Assembly: GCA_033239125.1 (NCBI GenBank)
Contig: BSWB01000005.1
Location: 98,269,994-98,333,993 of the forward strand
Reading direction: 5' to 3'
From: Fagopyrum homotropicum
Lineage: Eukaryota > Streptophyta > Magnoliopsida > Caryophyllales > Polygonaceae
Length of the DNA stretch: 64,000 nt
Made by a program: the position numbers and the translations under genes. The notes beneath the pieces are model-generated. The model searched no databases. It saw only the letters and a list, made by a program, of their open reading frames with translations, and was not told where the DNA came from. Each line of letters begins with the position of its first letter. The stretch's first letter is position 1. Shown one piece after another: positions 22,221 to 34,270 of the stretch.

Positions 22221-22225
22221 AGTTG

Positions 22226-23624
22226 CACCAAGAGTGAGCCATTTCCAATAACGGTGTAGACCATTCCTTGTTGGATGAACTGCATCACCACTTGAGCAAA
22301 GTCAAACACGACATGACACGACCTAGAGTTCGTAGCCATTGAGTTCCCAGAATGATGTCACACCCGCGAATATCCAATAAGAAAAAGTCGAATGTGAATG
22401 TGTACCCCTGGAGTTGGACGGTAACCTGAAGGCAGACGCCTTTACTAGGGAGAAAACCCCCATCCGCAATCATAACACGGGGACCGGAATGTTGCTGTAT
22501 TGGTAATCCGCAGGTACGAGCCACATGTGATTGCATAAAGTTGTGAGTAGAGCTTGAATCCATGAGGACCGATAAGGCCGTGTTCTTGATCTGAGTTATG
22601 GCACGCATTGTGCTAGAGCCAGCGGATCATGTGAGGGCGTGTAGGGATACGTGCATACTTTGGTCATGAGGACTCGGTTCCTCCAGCGATCCCTCAGGAT
22701 TGGAGTCCATAGGAAAAGCGTACATCAGAAGTAGTTGCGGAGTGGCGCAGTGATGTCCCGGCTTGTACGTTTCATCGCAATTAAAGCACACCCCTTTCTC
22801 TCGTCGTTTTTGTTGTTCAACCCAGGTGAGGCGTTTGATGCATGTGGGTAGCGCCGGATTTCCCAGGAGTGGTTTCGGAAAAGAGGCCAACTGAGGTGCC
22901 CAAAAGGAGGGCCGGTTGGTGCTGGTGGAGGTAGTGAAGGTTTTAGTGGTGGTGATGGCTTCCTCCTGACAGACGGCTAACTCAAAGGCATGAGACAAAC
23001 CCTAGGACTGAGAAGGCGAACCTCGGCTTGGATGTCAGCCCGTAGACCGGACAAGAATAAACTAACTTGGTACTAATTGTCGAGACCGTGGACCAAGTTG
23101 ATCAATGTTTCAAATTCAGTAATGTAGGATAAAATCGTCCCCTGCTGGGTAAGTTTAGATAAGGTGCTCATGGGGTCTAAATTTTTATGGTAATCAAACC
23201 GCTTGCAAAGAGAGGTGGAGAATTGACGCCTAGTCAACTCGCCCATAGATTGGTTCATTCATCGATACCATGCAACTGCATCCCCGCGGAGATGAATGGA
23301 TTTCATGGTGACCCGTTGTTCCGGAGGCATTGGATTTAGGGTAAAAAACCGTTCGGCTTGAAAAAGCCAACTTTCTGGTTCGACACCTTCGAATTTGGGA
23401 AAGTCAAGGCAGATTGGCCGACCTTTGATGTTTTGTTGTTGGTGTGGGGGCCCCTGGTCCTGGTTCGGTGGTGGGACGGCTCGCTCGATATGGTAAGACG
23501 AGCGACAATCTGTTGTAAGGTGGTTTGGATGTCGGTCAACGTGGTGGTGTGTTGGGCGGTAACTTCTTCCAGTTCCTTCAATGTCATGGTGAGAAAAAAA
23601 TATTTGAACGATATGAGAAACCAA
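22226..23624 (-). pseudogene. gag and protease of gypsy element G1, copy 1
   Basis: Read leftward: gag start (MTLKELEEVTAQHTTTLTDI at 23587), capsid motif FPKFEGVEPESWLFQAERFF (about 23355), FDYHKNLDPMSTLSKLTQQG, zinc knuckle CFNCDETYKPGHHC (C-x2-C-x4-H-x4-C, near 22775), protease SVLMDSSSTHNFM (the usual D-S-G-S/A has lost its Gly) and DIILGTQWLRTLG. A 1-bp deletion near 23493 relative to copy 2 splits the N-terminus, and a TGA at about 23260 interrupts the middle. It is the 5' half of the element whose pol lies at 7148-9302. Confidence 0.88.
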
Positions 23625-23640
23625 CTCTGATATCAGATGA
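23625..23640 (-). promoter_or_regulatory. primer binding site of G1, initiator tRNA-Met type (degenerate)
   Basis: On the minus strand TGATATCAGAGTTGG follows the LTR end, close to the TGGTATCAGAGC site that primes from initiator tRNA-Met and is typical of chromovirus gypsy elements. It supports the orientation and family. Confidence 0.65.
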
Positions 23641-23967
23641 TGAGGCTTGAACCTTCAAGACTCAATATTTGGACTTTGATCTTTTGATTTGAGATCGAAC
23701 AACCAACAAATCTTTTGATTAGAGATTCAACTACCAAATTAACTGTTATTAATCCTCTGAAACTGAACAAGAGGTTCTTAAATAACCTAAGATCCCCTTA
23801 GAGATAAGCTAGAAATAAATTAAAGATACTGTTTTAATTAAGGAAAGGATAACTAAAATAAACCTAAGATAAACTAAGATAGATAACGTAATGACTAATG
23901 CTTACTACGCTTGGCATACGTAGTCATGGGCTTGGGCTGGTGAGCTGGACGGGCTGGGGTCCCATCA
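23641..23967 (-). repeat. 5' LTR of G1, copy 1
   Basis: 327 bp between the primer site and flanking DNA. In minus-strand sense it starts TGATGGGACC and ends AAGCCTCA. The 3' LTR partner is absent, lost with the truncated pol end near 7148. An identical-length copy lies at 28686-29012. Confidence 0.7.
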
Positions 23968-24382
23968 GTCTACTGATTCCCTCTCATTCATTCCTTGACT
24001 GTTCAAAGTCTGAACTTGAAGGTTGACTTTTTGTGATTTCCAATTGGACTTTCCAATTTATGAGAACATTACTTAATGCACTTGTACACCCTATAATAAC
24101 GAACAAAAAGCCTTCATTTTGATTTCTCTATCCTTGTTTTTGATCTCCCGAGCTCAAACTTTATATATTTGGTTTCCTTTGGAATTTTCTCAAAAGCTAA
24201 CAAATAACGGATGTTTCAATTTGTCTTTGGCAATAGTTAACATCATCAAACTCAAAAGTATGGTAAAATAATATTGTTTTAAGGAATTTGTTGATTTTGT
24301 CCTTGATTTGGGTATAGCACTTAATCTATTAGGATATATTTGTGGCTGAAGCCAAAGTTGACAATATTCAAATTTACCATTG
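23968..24382. other. flank of G1, inside the duplicated unit
   Basis: AT-rich sequence, no gene. It ends at the duplication junction: ...TTTACCATTG then GGACAATGTG of the second copy, with CATTG shared by both edges. Confidence 0.7.
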
Positions 24383-25646
24383 AGGACAATGTGTATATTA
24401 AGTATGGGGTGGGGTGTGACTCTCGTTTGATGTAATAAATCGATACACTTGCGTCGCTTTATTCCATGAACACTTGTATCTTTCTTTTATTGTCACACGT
24501 TTCTTTACTGCATTGCATTAAAAAGATTTGAAAAGCCCATACAAGTTTGAAAAACTTTGAAAATTATTGTGCTTCTAAGATTGGAGATGAACTCTATGAT
24601 GAATCTACTTGTGGATTGAAATTTTTATGACTCCTGTGTGCTTAAATTAGATTGTGAATTGTGAAGAAATTGAATATGTTGTTTGATCTTTCTTGCAAGT
24701 TTCATAATGTGAAAGTTTTAAGTTTAAATCATGTTGAGGAATGAAGGTTGAAATCACAATATAAGTTCTTACACTTCTTTATGAAATGATTAAGGCACCT
24801 CGTTTTTCTTGCTTCTTCTTTATTCATTTAGCCCCTCAATGAAAATGTTTGCCTCCTTTACCTATCCGGGAATTAGGAAGAGTGAATTTTGGCATGTTTG
24901 ATGTGGGAGGGCCATGAAAGAAAATTTGTGCATTCAAAGTATAGAAAAATAGGTTTGGGGAAGTCAATCATGAAGATGAGTAACTCGGCACCATTCACAT
25001 AGCTGGGTGTTTGTGTCTTGCCAAAGTCAGATTGAGCGATATTCCTAACGGATTATGGTATGTGCATCAAGGGTTTGTGGCATCTCTAAATTGAGAAACG
25101 CCGATCTCCTAGGCTTCGGTTTTTGTGCACCGCTGTCCATACTTCCAAAAAGTAAAGCCGAAAAAGAATTTTGTGCTGAAAAGGTAGAGCAAAGCTCTCA
25201 AATGGTGGTTGGTTCGATATGTGAAAGAAAAGAGTTTGTGTTGTTCCTTTTTCCCGGATTTTTGCACCACATTCCCTTATATGTTTACCACCTATTCACG
25301 TTTCTTGACCTTTGCTTGAAAGTCCTTAAGATCTTTGGATGTTGTTTGACTTGGTGATCTAAATTGGATTTTTGCATGATTGATTTTGACATTGCTTAAG
25401 ATTATGATGCTTGTCTTGAAGTTTATGCAATATATGATGTTTCCTTTGCTTGACATGATTTGAGTTATGCACATGGAAGTTCTCAAGGAGATATGAAGCA
25501 AGATTTGAGGGTGATCTATTGATTAGAAGCACAATACCAAAAAGATTGTTTTTACCTTGTTTTGCATTCATATTTCATTTTACCTTATGTTCTAAGCTTT
25601 TGAAAACCTTGCTTGGAGACAAGCAAGAGACAAGTATGGGGTATTT
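24383..25646 (+). other. duplicated 3' noncoding region of A
   Basis: A copy of 19338-20601, including both AAGTATGGGGT sites and the conserved noncoding block. No gene. Confidence 0.9.
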
Positions 25647-27264
25647 TGATAGCATGAAATATGACCATATTTTAGGCACTTGTTTTGGTTATTTTCCCAT
25701 TTTGTTGTGTACATGGATATGGGTTTGAAGCATTTATGAGCACATTCACCTATTTTGTCGATATAGAGATCTACACAAGCTTTGTTGTGTTTTTAGGTGA
25801 ATAAAGGCTTGGATTGGACCATATATGGAGTGAGTAGAAGTATTTGATCATGCTAGGCATCAAGAAGATGCATTGGAGGAGCTAAGGAAGGAGCATGATT
25901 AGAGAGTTTAACAAAACAAAGGCTTTTTACAAAGGAATTGGAGTTTCCACGGCCAAAGATGGAGAACAACGACCGTGGTTTATGTATTGAGGTCGTGGAA
26001 AACAAGGTCGAGAGCAACAGAAAGGTTCCACGGCTCATTCCACGGGCATGGAAGTTTGTACTTGGCCGTGATTTCCATAACGGTCGCCACGTGTCATATT
26101 TGCCACGTCAACAACGGTTATTGGGCTTTCATAACCCTATTTTTCCTATAAGAAGGCCGAAGAAAGGAGAAAAACAAACGTCTTGCATTCAGGGCATTTC
26201 AGGAGCATTGCTTAGGAGATTTTTGGAAGATTTTATTGGGTATAGGGAATATTCGGAGAAGGACGCATTTTGAGATTGCGTATTTGGAGAAGATCTTAGG
26301 ATACCTTTTGAAGACAGATTGACATCCCGTTCTTCATTGTTCCTAGAGATTTTTGTGAGGTTTTTTTTCTTTGATTCTACTTTCATTGGAACACAAACAC
26401 GCTTTGATTATCTTTGAGATTGATTGTCCGGATATTAGAGTTTTTGAAGTTTTACCCTTTTTCTCTTTTAAACTTGATTATTGATTTGACGATGATGATT
26501 GTTGGCTAAAACCCTTACGCGATTCTAAGGTGAAGCGTTAATAGTTGTGGCGTAGATGATGATAGATTGAACCAAAATAGATTGGACCATGAGAGTTGCG
26601 AGAAACCTCGTCGTCGAGGCTTTTCATGACCTGTTCTTGAGTTCCACGGCCGTGGTTTCTCAAGATCTGGCCTTGGTTTCCTCTGTCATACTTTCTTTGC
26701 TTTTTCTTTTATCCAAAGTTAAAGATTTTCTTTAACCTAACCTTGGTTTACCTTTTCTAGGTAGTAGTGAGACTCAAAATCCTCTACTTTGGTTTCGAGT
26801 GTTACAACCTTAACCGTTTTGGCTTATCTTTGATTCCCTTGGGTTTGGGCATGGGCATTTGAGAGTTAAATTCTTATCCTTTGATTCTTTCTATACTGCA
26901 GCCTCAACAACCTTTATAGAGAGAGCCTTTGCGTGAGACGTATGGGTTTTGGAACTTCATCGTACATTACCTTAGATATACCTTTGCAATCCCGAATCTG
27001 TCCTTATATCTTTAGAATATCTTGAATCGATCGCCACAATTGGATACCTGAATCTTTAGAATCGTTGTTTTCCTTATTATCTTTACAAAAGCTTTTACTT
27101 GCCCGACGATCTTTTTTAAACTGAATTTGTTCCCCCAAATCCCCGAGTTCGATACTCTGAAATTCTTGCTTTACTATGCCGATTTGTACACTGCAGGCTC
27201 GCTTTGCTTTGATTTCAGTTTTATAAATTTAAAGCTTATTTGCTCGCACACTTTCGAGCAAACA
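25647..27264 (+). repeat. duplicated LTR of element A
   Basis: 1618 bp, nearly identical to 20602-22220 and followed by the same AGTTG and G1 sequence. It has no target duplication of its own. The first palindrome array (25947 onward) has one core base changed (CAACGACCGTGG). Confidence 0.93.
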
Positions 27265-27269
27265 AGTTG

Positions 27270-28669
27270 CACCAAGAGTGAGCCATTTCCAATAACGGTG
27301 TAGACCATTCCTTGTTGGATGAACTGCATCACCACTTGAGCAAAGTCAAACACGACATGACACAACCTAGAGTTCGTAGCCATTGAGTTCCCAGAATGAT
27401 GTCACACCCGCGAATATCCAATAAGAGAAAGTCGAATGTGAAAGTGTACCCCTGGAGTTGGACAGTAACCTGAAGGCAGACGCCTTTACTAGGGAGAAAA
27501 CCCCCATCCGCAATCATAACACGGGGACCGGAATGTTGCTGTATTGGTAATCCGCAGGTACGAGCCACATGTGATTGCATAAAGTTGTGAGTAGAGCTTG
27601 AATCCATGAGGACCGATAAGGCCGTGTTCTTGATCTGAGTTATGGCACGCATTGTGCTAGAGCCAGCGGATCATGTGAGGGCGTGTAGGGATACGTGCAT
27701 ACTTTGGTCATGAGGACTCGGTTCCTCCAGCGATCCCTCAGGATTGGAGTCCATAGGAAAAGCATACATCAGAAGTAGTTGCGGAGTGGCACAGTGATGT
27801 CCCGGCTTGTACGTTTCATCGCAATTAAAGCACACCCCTTTCTCTCGTCGTTTTTGTTGTTCAACCCAGGTGAGGCGTTTGATGCATGTGGGTAGCGCCG
27901 GATTTCCCGGGAGTGGTTTCGGAAAAGAGGCCAACTGAGGTGCCCAAAAGGAGGGCCGGTTGGTGCTGGTGGAGGTAGTGAAGGTTTTAGTGGTGGTGAT
28001 GGCTTCCTCCTGACAGACGGCTAACTCAAAGGCATGAGATAAACCCTAGGACTGAGAAGGCGAACCTCGGCTTGGATGTCAGTCCGTAGACCGGACAAGA
28101 ATAAACTAACTTGGTACTAATTGTCGAGACCGTGGACCAAGTTGATCAATGTTTCAAATTCAGTAATGTAGGATAAAATCGTCCCCTGCTGGGTAAGTTT
28201 AGATAAGGTGCTCATGGGGTCTAAATTTTTATGGTAATCAAACCGCTTGCAAAGAGAGGTGGAGAATTGACGCCTAGTCAACTCGCCCATAGATTGGTTC
28301 AGCCATCGATACCATGCAACTGCATCCCCGCGGAGATGAATGGATTTCATGGTGACCCGTTGTTCCGGAGGCATTGGATTTAGGGTAAAAAACCGTTCGG
28401 CTTGAAAAAGCCAACTTTCTGGTTCGACACCTTCGAATTTGGGAAAGTCAAGGCAGATTGGCCGACCTTTGATGTTTTGTTGTTGGTGTGGGGGCCCCTG
28501 GTCCTGGTTCGGTGGTGGGACGGCTCGCTCGATATCGGTAAGACGAGCGACAATCTGTTGTAAGGTGGTTTGGATGTCGGTCAACGTGGTGGTGTGTTGG
28601 GCGGTAACTTCTTCCAGTTCCTTCAATGTCATGGTGAGAAAAAAATATTTGAACGATATGAGAAACCAA
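27270..28669 (-). pseudogene. gag and protease of G1, copy 2
   Basis: Duplicate of 22226-23624. This copy keeps a 171-codon uninterrupted N-terminal gag frame (28117-28632), including FPKFEGVEPESWLFQAERFF and KSIHLRGDAVAWYRWLNQSM, where copy 1 has a frameshift and a stop. Later breaks (about 28060-28116) and the protease DSS instead of DSG remain, so those lesions predate the duplication. Confidence 0.88.
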
Positions 28670-28685
28670 CTCTGATATCAGATAA

Positions 28686-29012
28686 TGAGGCTTGAACCTT
28701 CAAGACTCAATATTTGGACTTTGATCTTTTGATTTGAGATCGAACAACCAACAAATCTTTTGATTAGAGATTCAACTACCAAATTAACTGTTATTAATCC
28801 TCTGAAACTGAACAAGAGGTTCTTAAATAACCTAAGATCCCCTTAGAGATAAGCTAGAAATAAATTAAAGATACTGTTTTAATTAAGGAAAGGATAACTA
28901 AAATAAACCTAAGATAAACTAAGATAGATAACGTAATGACTAATGCTTACTACGCCTGGCATACGTAGTCATGGGCTTGGGCTGGTGAGCTGGACGGGCT
29001 GGGGTCCCATCA
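28686..29012 (-). repeat. 5' LTR of G1, copy 2
   Basis: 327 bp, same boundaries as 23641-23967, immediately followed by the small deletion that distinguishes unit 2. Confidence 0.7.
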
Positions 29013-29384
29013 GTCTACTGAACTTGAAGGTTGACTTTTTGTGATTTCCAATTGGACTTTCCAATTTATGAGAACATTACTTAATGCACTTGTACACCCT
29101 ATAATAACGAACAAAAAGCCTTCATTTTGATTTCTCTATCCTTGTTTTTGATCTCCCGAGCTTAAACTTTATATATTTGGTTTCCTTTGGAATTTTCTCA
29201 AAAGCTAACAAATAACGGATGTTTCAATTTGTCTTTGGCAATAGTTAACATCATCAAACTCAAAAGTATGGTAAAATAATATTGTTTTAAGGAATTTGTT
29301 GATTTTGTCCTTGATTTGGGTATAGCACTTAATCTATATATTTGTGGCTGAAGCCAAAGTTGACGATATTCAAATTTACCATTG

Positions 29385-29766
29385 TATTTACGATATCCAT
29401 TTTTATCTTTACATATTATGTGTTATTCTTGCTAATGTTATATCTTATTTCAAATTGAACTCTTATTCTTGTTTGATAACATTTGATTTATTGGATTATT
29501 TTATAAGATTCTTTTGCCCATTTCAATGAATGCAACAAGTCAGACAAGTTACTAGTGATCATGGACTTCATCAAGAGAGCCAAGAGGTTGAAGAAGGCTG
29601 AGCAGAGATAGTGATGCTTGCAAGTTTTAAGTTTTAAGTTAGTGACACTAAGGCCTTGTAATTTTTAACATTGCCCTTTTAGAAGTGCCAGAAAACGGTA
29701 CAAGTAACAGTTTTAGATTTTATTATTTAAGCTACTAGGCAAACCAAACAAACTTGTAGCATGAAG
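29385..29766 (+). other. flank; possible short C-terminal exon at about 29536-29610
   Basis: Beyond the duplication the sequence is single-copy. An open stretch ending in TAG (29608-29610) reads LLVIMDFIKRAKRLKKAEQR and is preceded by an acceptor-like CAG (about 29540); what follows looks like a 3' UTR. If real, it is the last exon of a + strand gene cut off by the G1/A insertions. The family is not recognised, and chance is quite possible. Confidence 0.2.
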
Positions 29767-31183
29767 CTAGCTGGGGAAGTGCAAGATAGCTCTTGCTCCG
29801 GTTAGGTCCTGCAGCCGTTTGCTTGCGGTATTACGTGGTGAAGACCAGGGTTTGGTGACATAGAGACACCAAAATCCCCAATCGAGAATTTCCGGACAGA
29901 GAACCTTCCAGACTCGTGTAAATCTTATCCAGTCAGGCTCGAGGACGAGCCTCATGCCTTGACGTGCACCGCTCACCACAGCTTTTGCAAGGCCTCCTGC
30001 CTTGCCAACCGGAACAAACCCCACTTGAGCCTACACATTACACAACCCAGCAATAAGTTGGATTCCTTCAAAACAATGAGACCAACACCAATAATTTCTT
30101 ACATCTCTGAGTTCCTGATCGACTTTCATGTCGCCTTCCTCGGAAAGATACTTCCCTTTGGTCATCTCAGATTCAATGTACCCTGGTGTTGCAATGGTGA
30201 TCTTAACATCTGGCCAAACCTCGATCCTCAAAGCCTCGAAAAAGGCTACCTGTGCAGCTTTCGATGCCTGCTCATTCAAAATTAACATATATTCAATATA
30301 TTTATGTACATATTGTTCAATCCAATTGGTATATTAGTGATGCCCACATTATAGAAGCTCATTCTTGGGAGCGGCAACCATGACGTCGCCGATGAAATTA
30401 CTGTAATCTTGCCTTTGCTCCTCCTAAGATGTGGAATTGCAAACCGGCTCATGTAAACGGAGCCCCAGAAGTTAATGTCCTAATACAAACAAAATATATA
30501 ACTTTTTAAAAGATGGAGTAATCGATGAATTGAAAAGGAAGAGACACTCACCATGATGCCTCTTAAATTGGCCACGTTATGACACTCTTCAACAAGGTTA
30601 ACTGATACAATCCCAGCGTTGTTCACCAGATGGTGCACTGAAACACCAACGATTCACCATCTGTCATCTCTGTGCATATGCACTTCTTATAAGGATAAAA
30701 AAAATAATACATACGGTTGCCGAAGTGAGTAATGGCGGCGTTGACAGCCAGCTGACAGTCATTGGCGTTGGAAACGTCGGTGCGAATGAAAATGGCGTCA
30801 GGAGAGCCCAAAAAGAGGCATCTCGCTGCGACCTCCCTCACCCGATCCTCTCTCCTCGCCGCAAGGACGAGGCAAGCCCCATCTCTTGCATACTCGTAAG
30901 CTAATTGCTGCGATTCCAATGTTAAATCAAACAGGTGACACAAGAAAGTAATTAAGCGGAACATGGTTGGGGTAATAGGAGGAGAGGAGATGACCTCGCC
31001 GATGCCGGATGAAGCGTCGGTGATGAGGACGACTTTTCCGGCAATGTCTTCTCTCAAGAAGAAAAAAGTGAGGACAGAAACGACGCGTTTTAGAGTCCCA
31101 AAGGAGAACATACTAAGCCATATAATGAAGCATGCTAGTGGAGGAGCCACTATGTTGAGCACCTGGTTCATCACATCTTCCAT
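29767..31183 (-). CDS. HSD1: steroleosin / 11-beta-hydroxysteroid dehydrogenase-like SDR, six exons
   Basis: Exons (minus strand): 31183-30995, 30907-30715, 30637-30552, 30479-30348, 30267-30103, 30030-29767. All introns have GT-AG ends and the phases agree, giving 342 aa, close to the usual size of about 350. The product is a plant oil-body or ER-bound short-chain dehydrogenase that oxidises or reduces sterol-type substrates with NAD(P)(H). Residues about 8-40 are a hydrophobic N-terminal anchor with paired prolines (APPLACFIIWLSMF). The Rossmann motif follows at about 50-63, then NNAG, the catalytic Ser region VISSATSW, YNASK (Tyr and Lys) and PGYIESEMTKGKY. Odd: the first Gly of TGxxxGxG is Asp (ITDASSGIG), a potentially damaging change in the cofactor loop. 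The start is the first ATG that precedes the anchor. It is probably HSD1-like; the exact paralogue is uncertain. Confidence 0.9.
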
Positions 31184-31187
31184 TTTC

Positions 31188-31214
31188 CTAGCTATCAAAG
31201 ATGAAATTCTTCAT
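31188..31214 (-). CDS. possible upstream ORF in the HSD leader
   Basis: An 8-residue uORF (MKNFIFDS, stop TAG) ends 4 nt before the HSD start codon in the presumed 5' UTR. If transcribed, it could lower translation of the main ORF. No transcript start is known, so this is speculative. Confidence 0.3.
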   Translation of the reverse strand: MKNFIFDS

Positions 31215-31229
31215 CTTCTCCAAGTGTAG

Positions 31230-32988
31230 ACAATAAAGACAGAGCTCAGTATTCGGTGATCGTGCTACTGCTGAGTTGTCGCTTACACAGCCGTTGCGTC
31301 TAGCACGCGTCTTTTCTTCCACTAATTCTCTTTTTCCCCCTTTTCAAATTGCCTAAAACGGTCTCACGTTCGGGTTTTGATGGAATATAGCGCATTTTTT
31401 AAGCTTGCACCCAATATTCTCAACCAGACCGGTTAATAAATTTGGGGCTGCTTCTTGGTACAGAGCATTGCTACAAATTTGATTCAATGGGTATAATCGT
31501 CTACGACATCGACGTCATTTTATGATTTAGTACAAGGTATTTGACAATTTTATCCTTCAAAAATCGAGGGAAACGCGGTTATAATTTTTATTAAAAAATT
31601 ATAATAGTTATTATATCACTTCTTAAATTTTTGTTCAAAAGTTTTGTTTTAATATTTTATGTACGTATTTTTTTTTGTTAATTTGATAGTTATATTTTTA
31701 TCTACTTTGTTATTTGTACATGTTTGAACTAACAATAACAATACATGATACTAAACTAATATTATAAAACTTCATATTTTTATAGTTATGATTGTTAGAA
31801 TTGGTTTCTATTAGTTCAAATATTTTATATCATTATTTCATGTATTATTTTAAACTTATGAACAAAGTTTATTAAAATTTATAAGTTATTAGTATAATAT
31901 AATCTGAACTAACTGAACAAAGAAGTTGAACGAAGGGTACAACAAATCTGAACGGAAAAATGGCCGATAAAAAAAGAAGAAGAAAGGGTAACCAAATCTG
32001 GAATATAAAAGTTCACAATTTTTACACTATTAATTCAAAACTCTTAAAACTCTCGTCCACCAATTCTATACAAAATCACAAAGTTGTCTCCACAAGGGCA
32101 TTCCAACACTTCAAAAAAGTCTTGGATAACTATCACTCAACTTAGTTTTGGTCAAACTTCATAAACTCATATCTCATGATCTAACCGTGGGATCTCTCAA
32201 ATTCAAACTAGGTGAACTATAGTATTTAGATTACAACCTATCAAAATTTCAAGTCCTTAAGAATAGTCTAACCCGATCATACTTGGATCAACAAACATTT
32301 TTCCTATACTTCGAATATTTCTGCGTTTTCCAAAACACAACTATAGGTCCCATCTTTGCTAACTTATAACTTTCAAACTACTCAGATCTTTCTCAAGTTT
32401 TGATATGATTTACTATAGTATTCAAACTAGTTCATACCCAAATCTGGCTCCAAAGTTTGGTGTTCGTCGACTTTGAAAACTCTGGATAGAAACAGTTTTT
32501 GGGTAGCTTCTTCTTGGCTGTTTTTGTGTAGATTTAAGGGAAGATTGTAGGTACCTATTAGCATATACACATAGAGGGAAAATAAAGGAAGGACGGTGAT
32601 GCTTTTACTCGTCTAAACCGCATGTCAATTAGACTCGATTGTGGCTCCTCGTAGATCCAAAGTCGACAACCGAAGAAATGGCTGCGTTCTGCGTGTTGAA
32701 GGAGAAGGAAACCCTCCTGAGAATGCTGCTTTTGTGTGAACGGAGGAGGAGATACTAGGCTGTTGTCAGCATGTGTGCACGACCACGGGAAGGTGGCATG
32801 TTGATGGCTTGCTGCTACGTGAAAGAAGACGAAGGGAATAGAGAGCTCCATGGTTGAAGGCTGCACGAACAAGGGAAAGGACCCGTCTGTGTGTGTTGGA
32901 GGAGAAGAGATGAGATGACCTTGCTGCTGTTACTTGATGATGAAGAGTGAGGTTGTTTGCTGGTTGTTTTCGTGAGAGAGGATGAGGG
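31230..32988. other. intergenic, AT-rich, with a possible LTR-like remnant
   Basis: 31230-31950 is promoter-side and AT-rich sequence. From about 32020 to 32980 the composition resembles a retroelement LTR read on the minus strand, but I found no boundaries, primer site or coding domain, and short ORFs here (such as the 104-codon one at 32558-32872, -) have no recognisable motif. Confidence 0.4.
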
Positions 32989-33160
32989 TTTTTTTTTTTT
33001 TTTTTTTTTGAAATGTTAATTGTATTAGAGTGAAGAGGGGTAGATACATTCGAGAGAGATTAACATACAAAACGCAACATATCAGTAAACCAACGAGGCA
33101 AGCATACAGTAGCAATAATGAGGAAGAGGGAAGATCGCGCCTCCGGCCAAGCGAAGGGGA

Positions 33161-34270
33161 TTAGGCGAATTGGAGGGGAATGTTGAGGGAGGAAGCCATG
33201 TCGCGGGTGAGGGCAGATCTATCCCTCCAATTTTGGGTGAAGTGCGTCTTAACGCTCCGAATGATCATCCAGGCACTGTCAATTGGTGGAGTGAAGGTCT
33301 GGCAGTAGAGGAGCTTGTTCCTGGCAGTCCAAATGCGGTAGATGTAAGCAACAATTGCAGCAATCCGAGCACAATTCAGAGGGCGAGGCTTTTTCTTGGA
33401 CCAGGAAGCCATCCAGCCCCAAATGTCGTCGAGGTAGGGAGTAGGGTATGCGATGTTCAACCAACGCGAAACGATGTCCAAAACCGATGTGCTATAGCTG
33501 CAGAGGTTCCAAAGATGATTACCATCTTTAGGGGCAGTGTTGCATAGTTTACAGGTATCATCATTGGTGAGATTCCATTCCCGGATCTTCGCAAGAGTGG
33601 GAAGGCGATTATGACCAGCAAGCCAGGCAATAATGGAGGCTTTGGGAGTATTGGAGGGTAACTAGATAGCTTTGTAAGGGGAGGGATGAGGCGCAGAGAT
33701 AGGGGGTCTGAGATAGTCATAGATCTTCTTTCGAGCGAGGGTACCATCCGAATTGGCAAGGATGGCACCCCGGGGGGCGCTAGGAGAAAGGCTGGTGAGG
33801 ACATCTCTGAGACCTAGAAGTGATTTCCAGAAATGCGAGTGAGAAGCCCTAGGGGGGCAATTCTAGATGCATTCACCCCGTTTGAACAAATGCCTGGCGA
33901 CCCAAGACTTCCAAATGCTAGGGCTATTGCGATCAAGTTCGAGTAAAATACTGGAGAGGGCGACCTTGTTCTTGGTACCAAGATCAGGGAAGGCCAGCCC
34001 ACCAACCAATTTGGGGGAGTAGACAGTCTCCCACGCAACCAGCGCTCGCTTGCTGGAAGCAATGCCCGACCAGAGGTAAGATCTCATGAGCCCGTTGATG
34101 GTGGTGATCACGTTGGCAGGGATGAAGAACAAGGAGCACCAATATTGGCTTGCCGAGTAGAGGATAGTTTTGACAAGCTGGGCACGACCGGCATAGGAGA
34201 GGGCTTTTGTGTTCCAGGAGTGGATTCGCCTTGTGATCTTGTGAATCAGAGGGAGAAAGTCATGGATCAA
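33161..34270 (-). pseudogene. LINE ORF2 C-terminal region, frame-broken
   Basis: It continues the RT frame after a shift: KITRRIHSWNTKALSYAGRAQLVKTI (34250-34170), SYLWSG, LGTKNKVAL, then separate pieces at 33457-33804 and 33161-33481 with the zf-RVT-like tail (WTARNKLLYC). This is the standard plant L1 order. At least two frameshifts and a stop inactivate it. Confidence 0.82.

Larger units (their letters stand above)
19338..24382. repeat. tandem duplication, unit 1 (5045 bp)
   Basis: Contains the end of element A, its 3' LTR, AGTTG, and the gag-PR end plus LTR of G1 with flank. Unit 2 follows head to tail at 24383-29384. The edge word CATTG is present left of unit 1, at the junction and at the end of unit 2. 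Confidence 0.93.
24383..29384. repeat. tandem duplication, unit 2 (about 5.0 kb)
   Basis: Colinear with 19338-24382 at about 99% identity by eye. Differences include a deletion of about 38 bp near 29021 and a 6-bp deletion near 29337 in unit 2, and a 1-bp deletion in the gag of unit 1. Because A's target duplication and G1's flanking sequence are copied too, this is a segmental duplication, not a second retrotransposition. Confidence 0.93.

Noticed and set aside
25647..27264. Independent solo LTR
   Set aside because: Flanks on both sides repeat those of the 3' LTR of A, and there is no separate target duplication.
31960..32145. 61-codon basic ORF (MADKKRRRKGNQ)
   Set aside because: Chance ORF in purine-rich DNA; no homology recognised and no splice context.
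32558..32872. 104-codon ORF on the minus strand
   Set aside because: No domain, low-complexity composition, and it lies in LTR-like or intergenic sequence.
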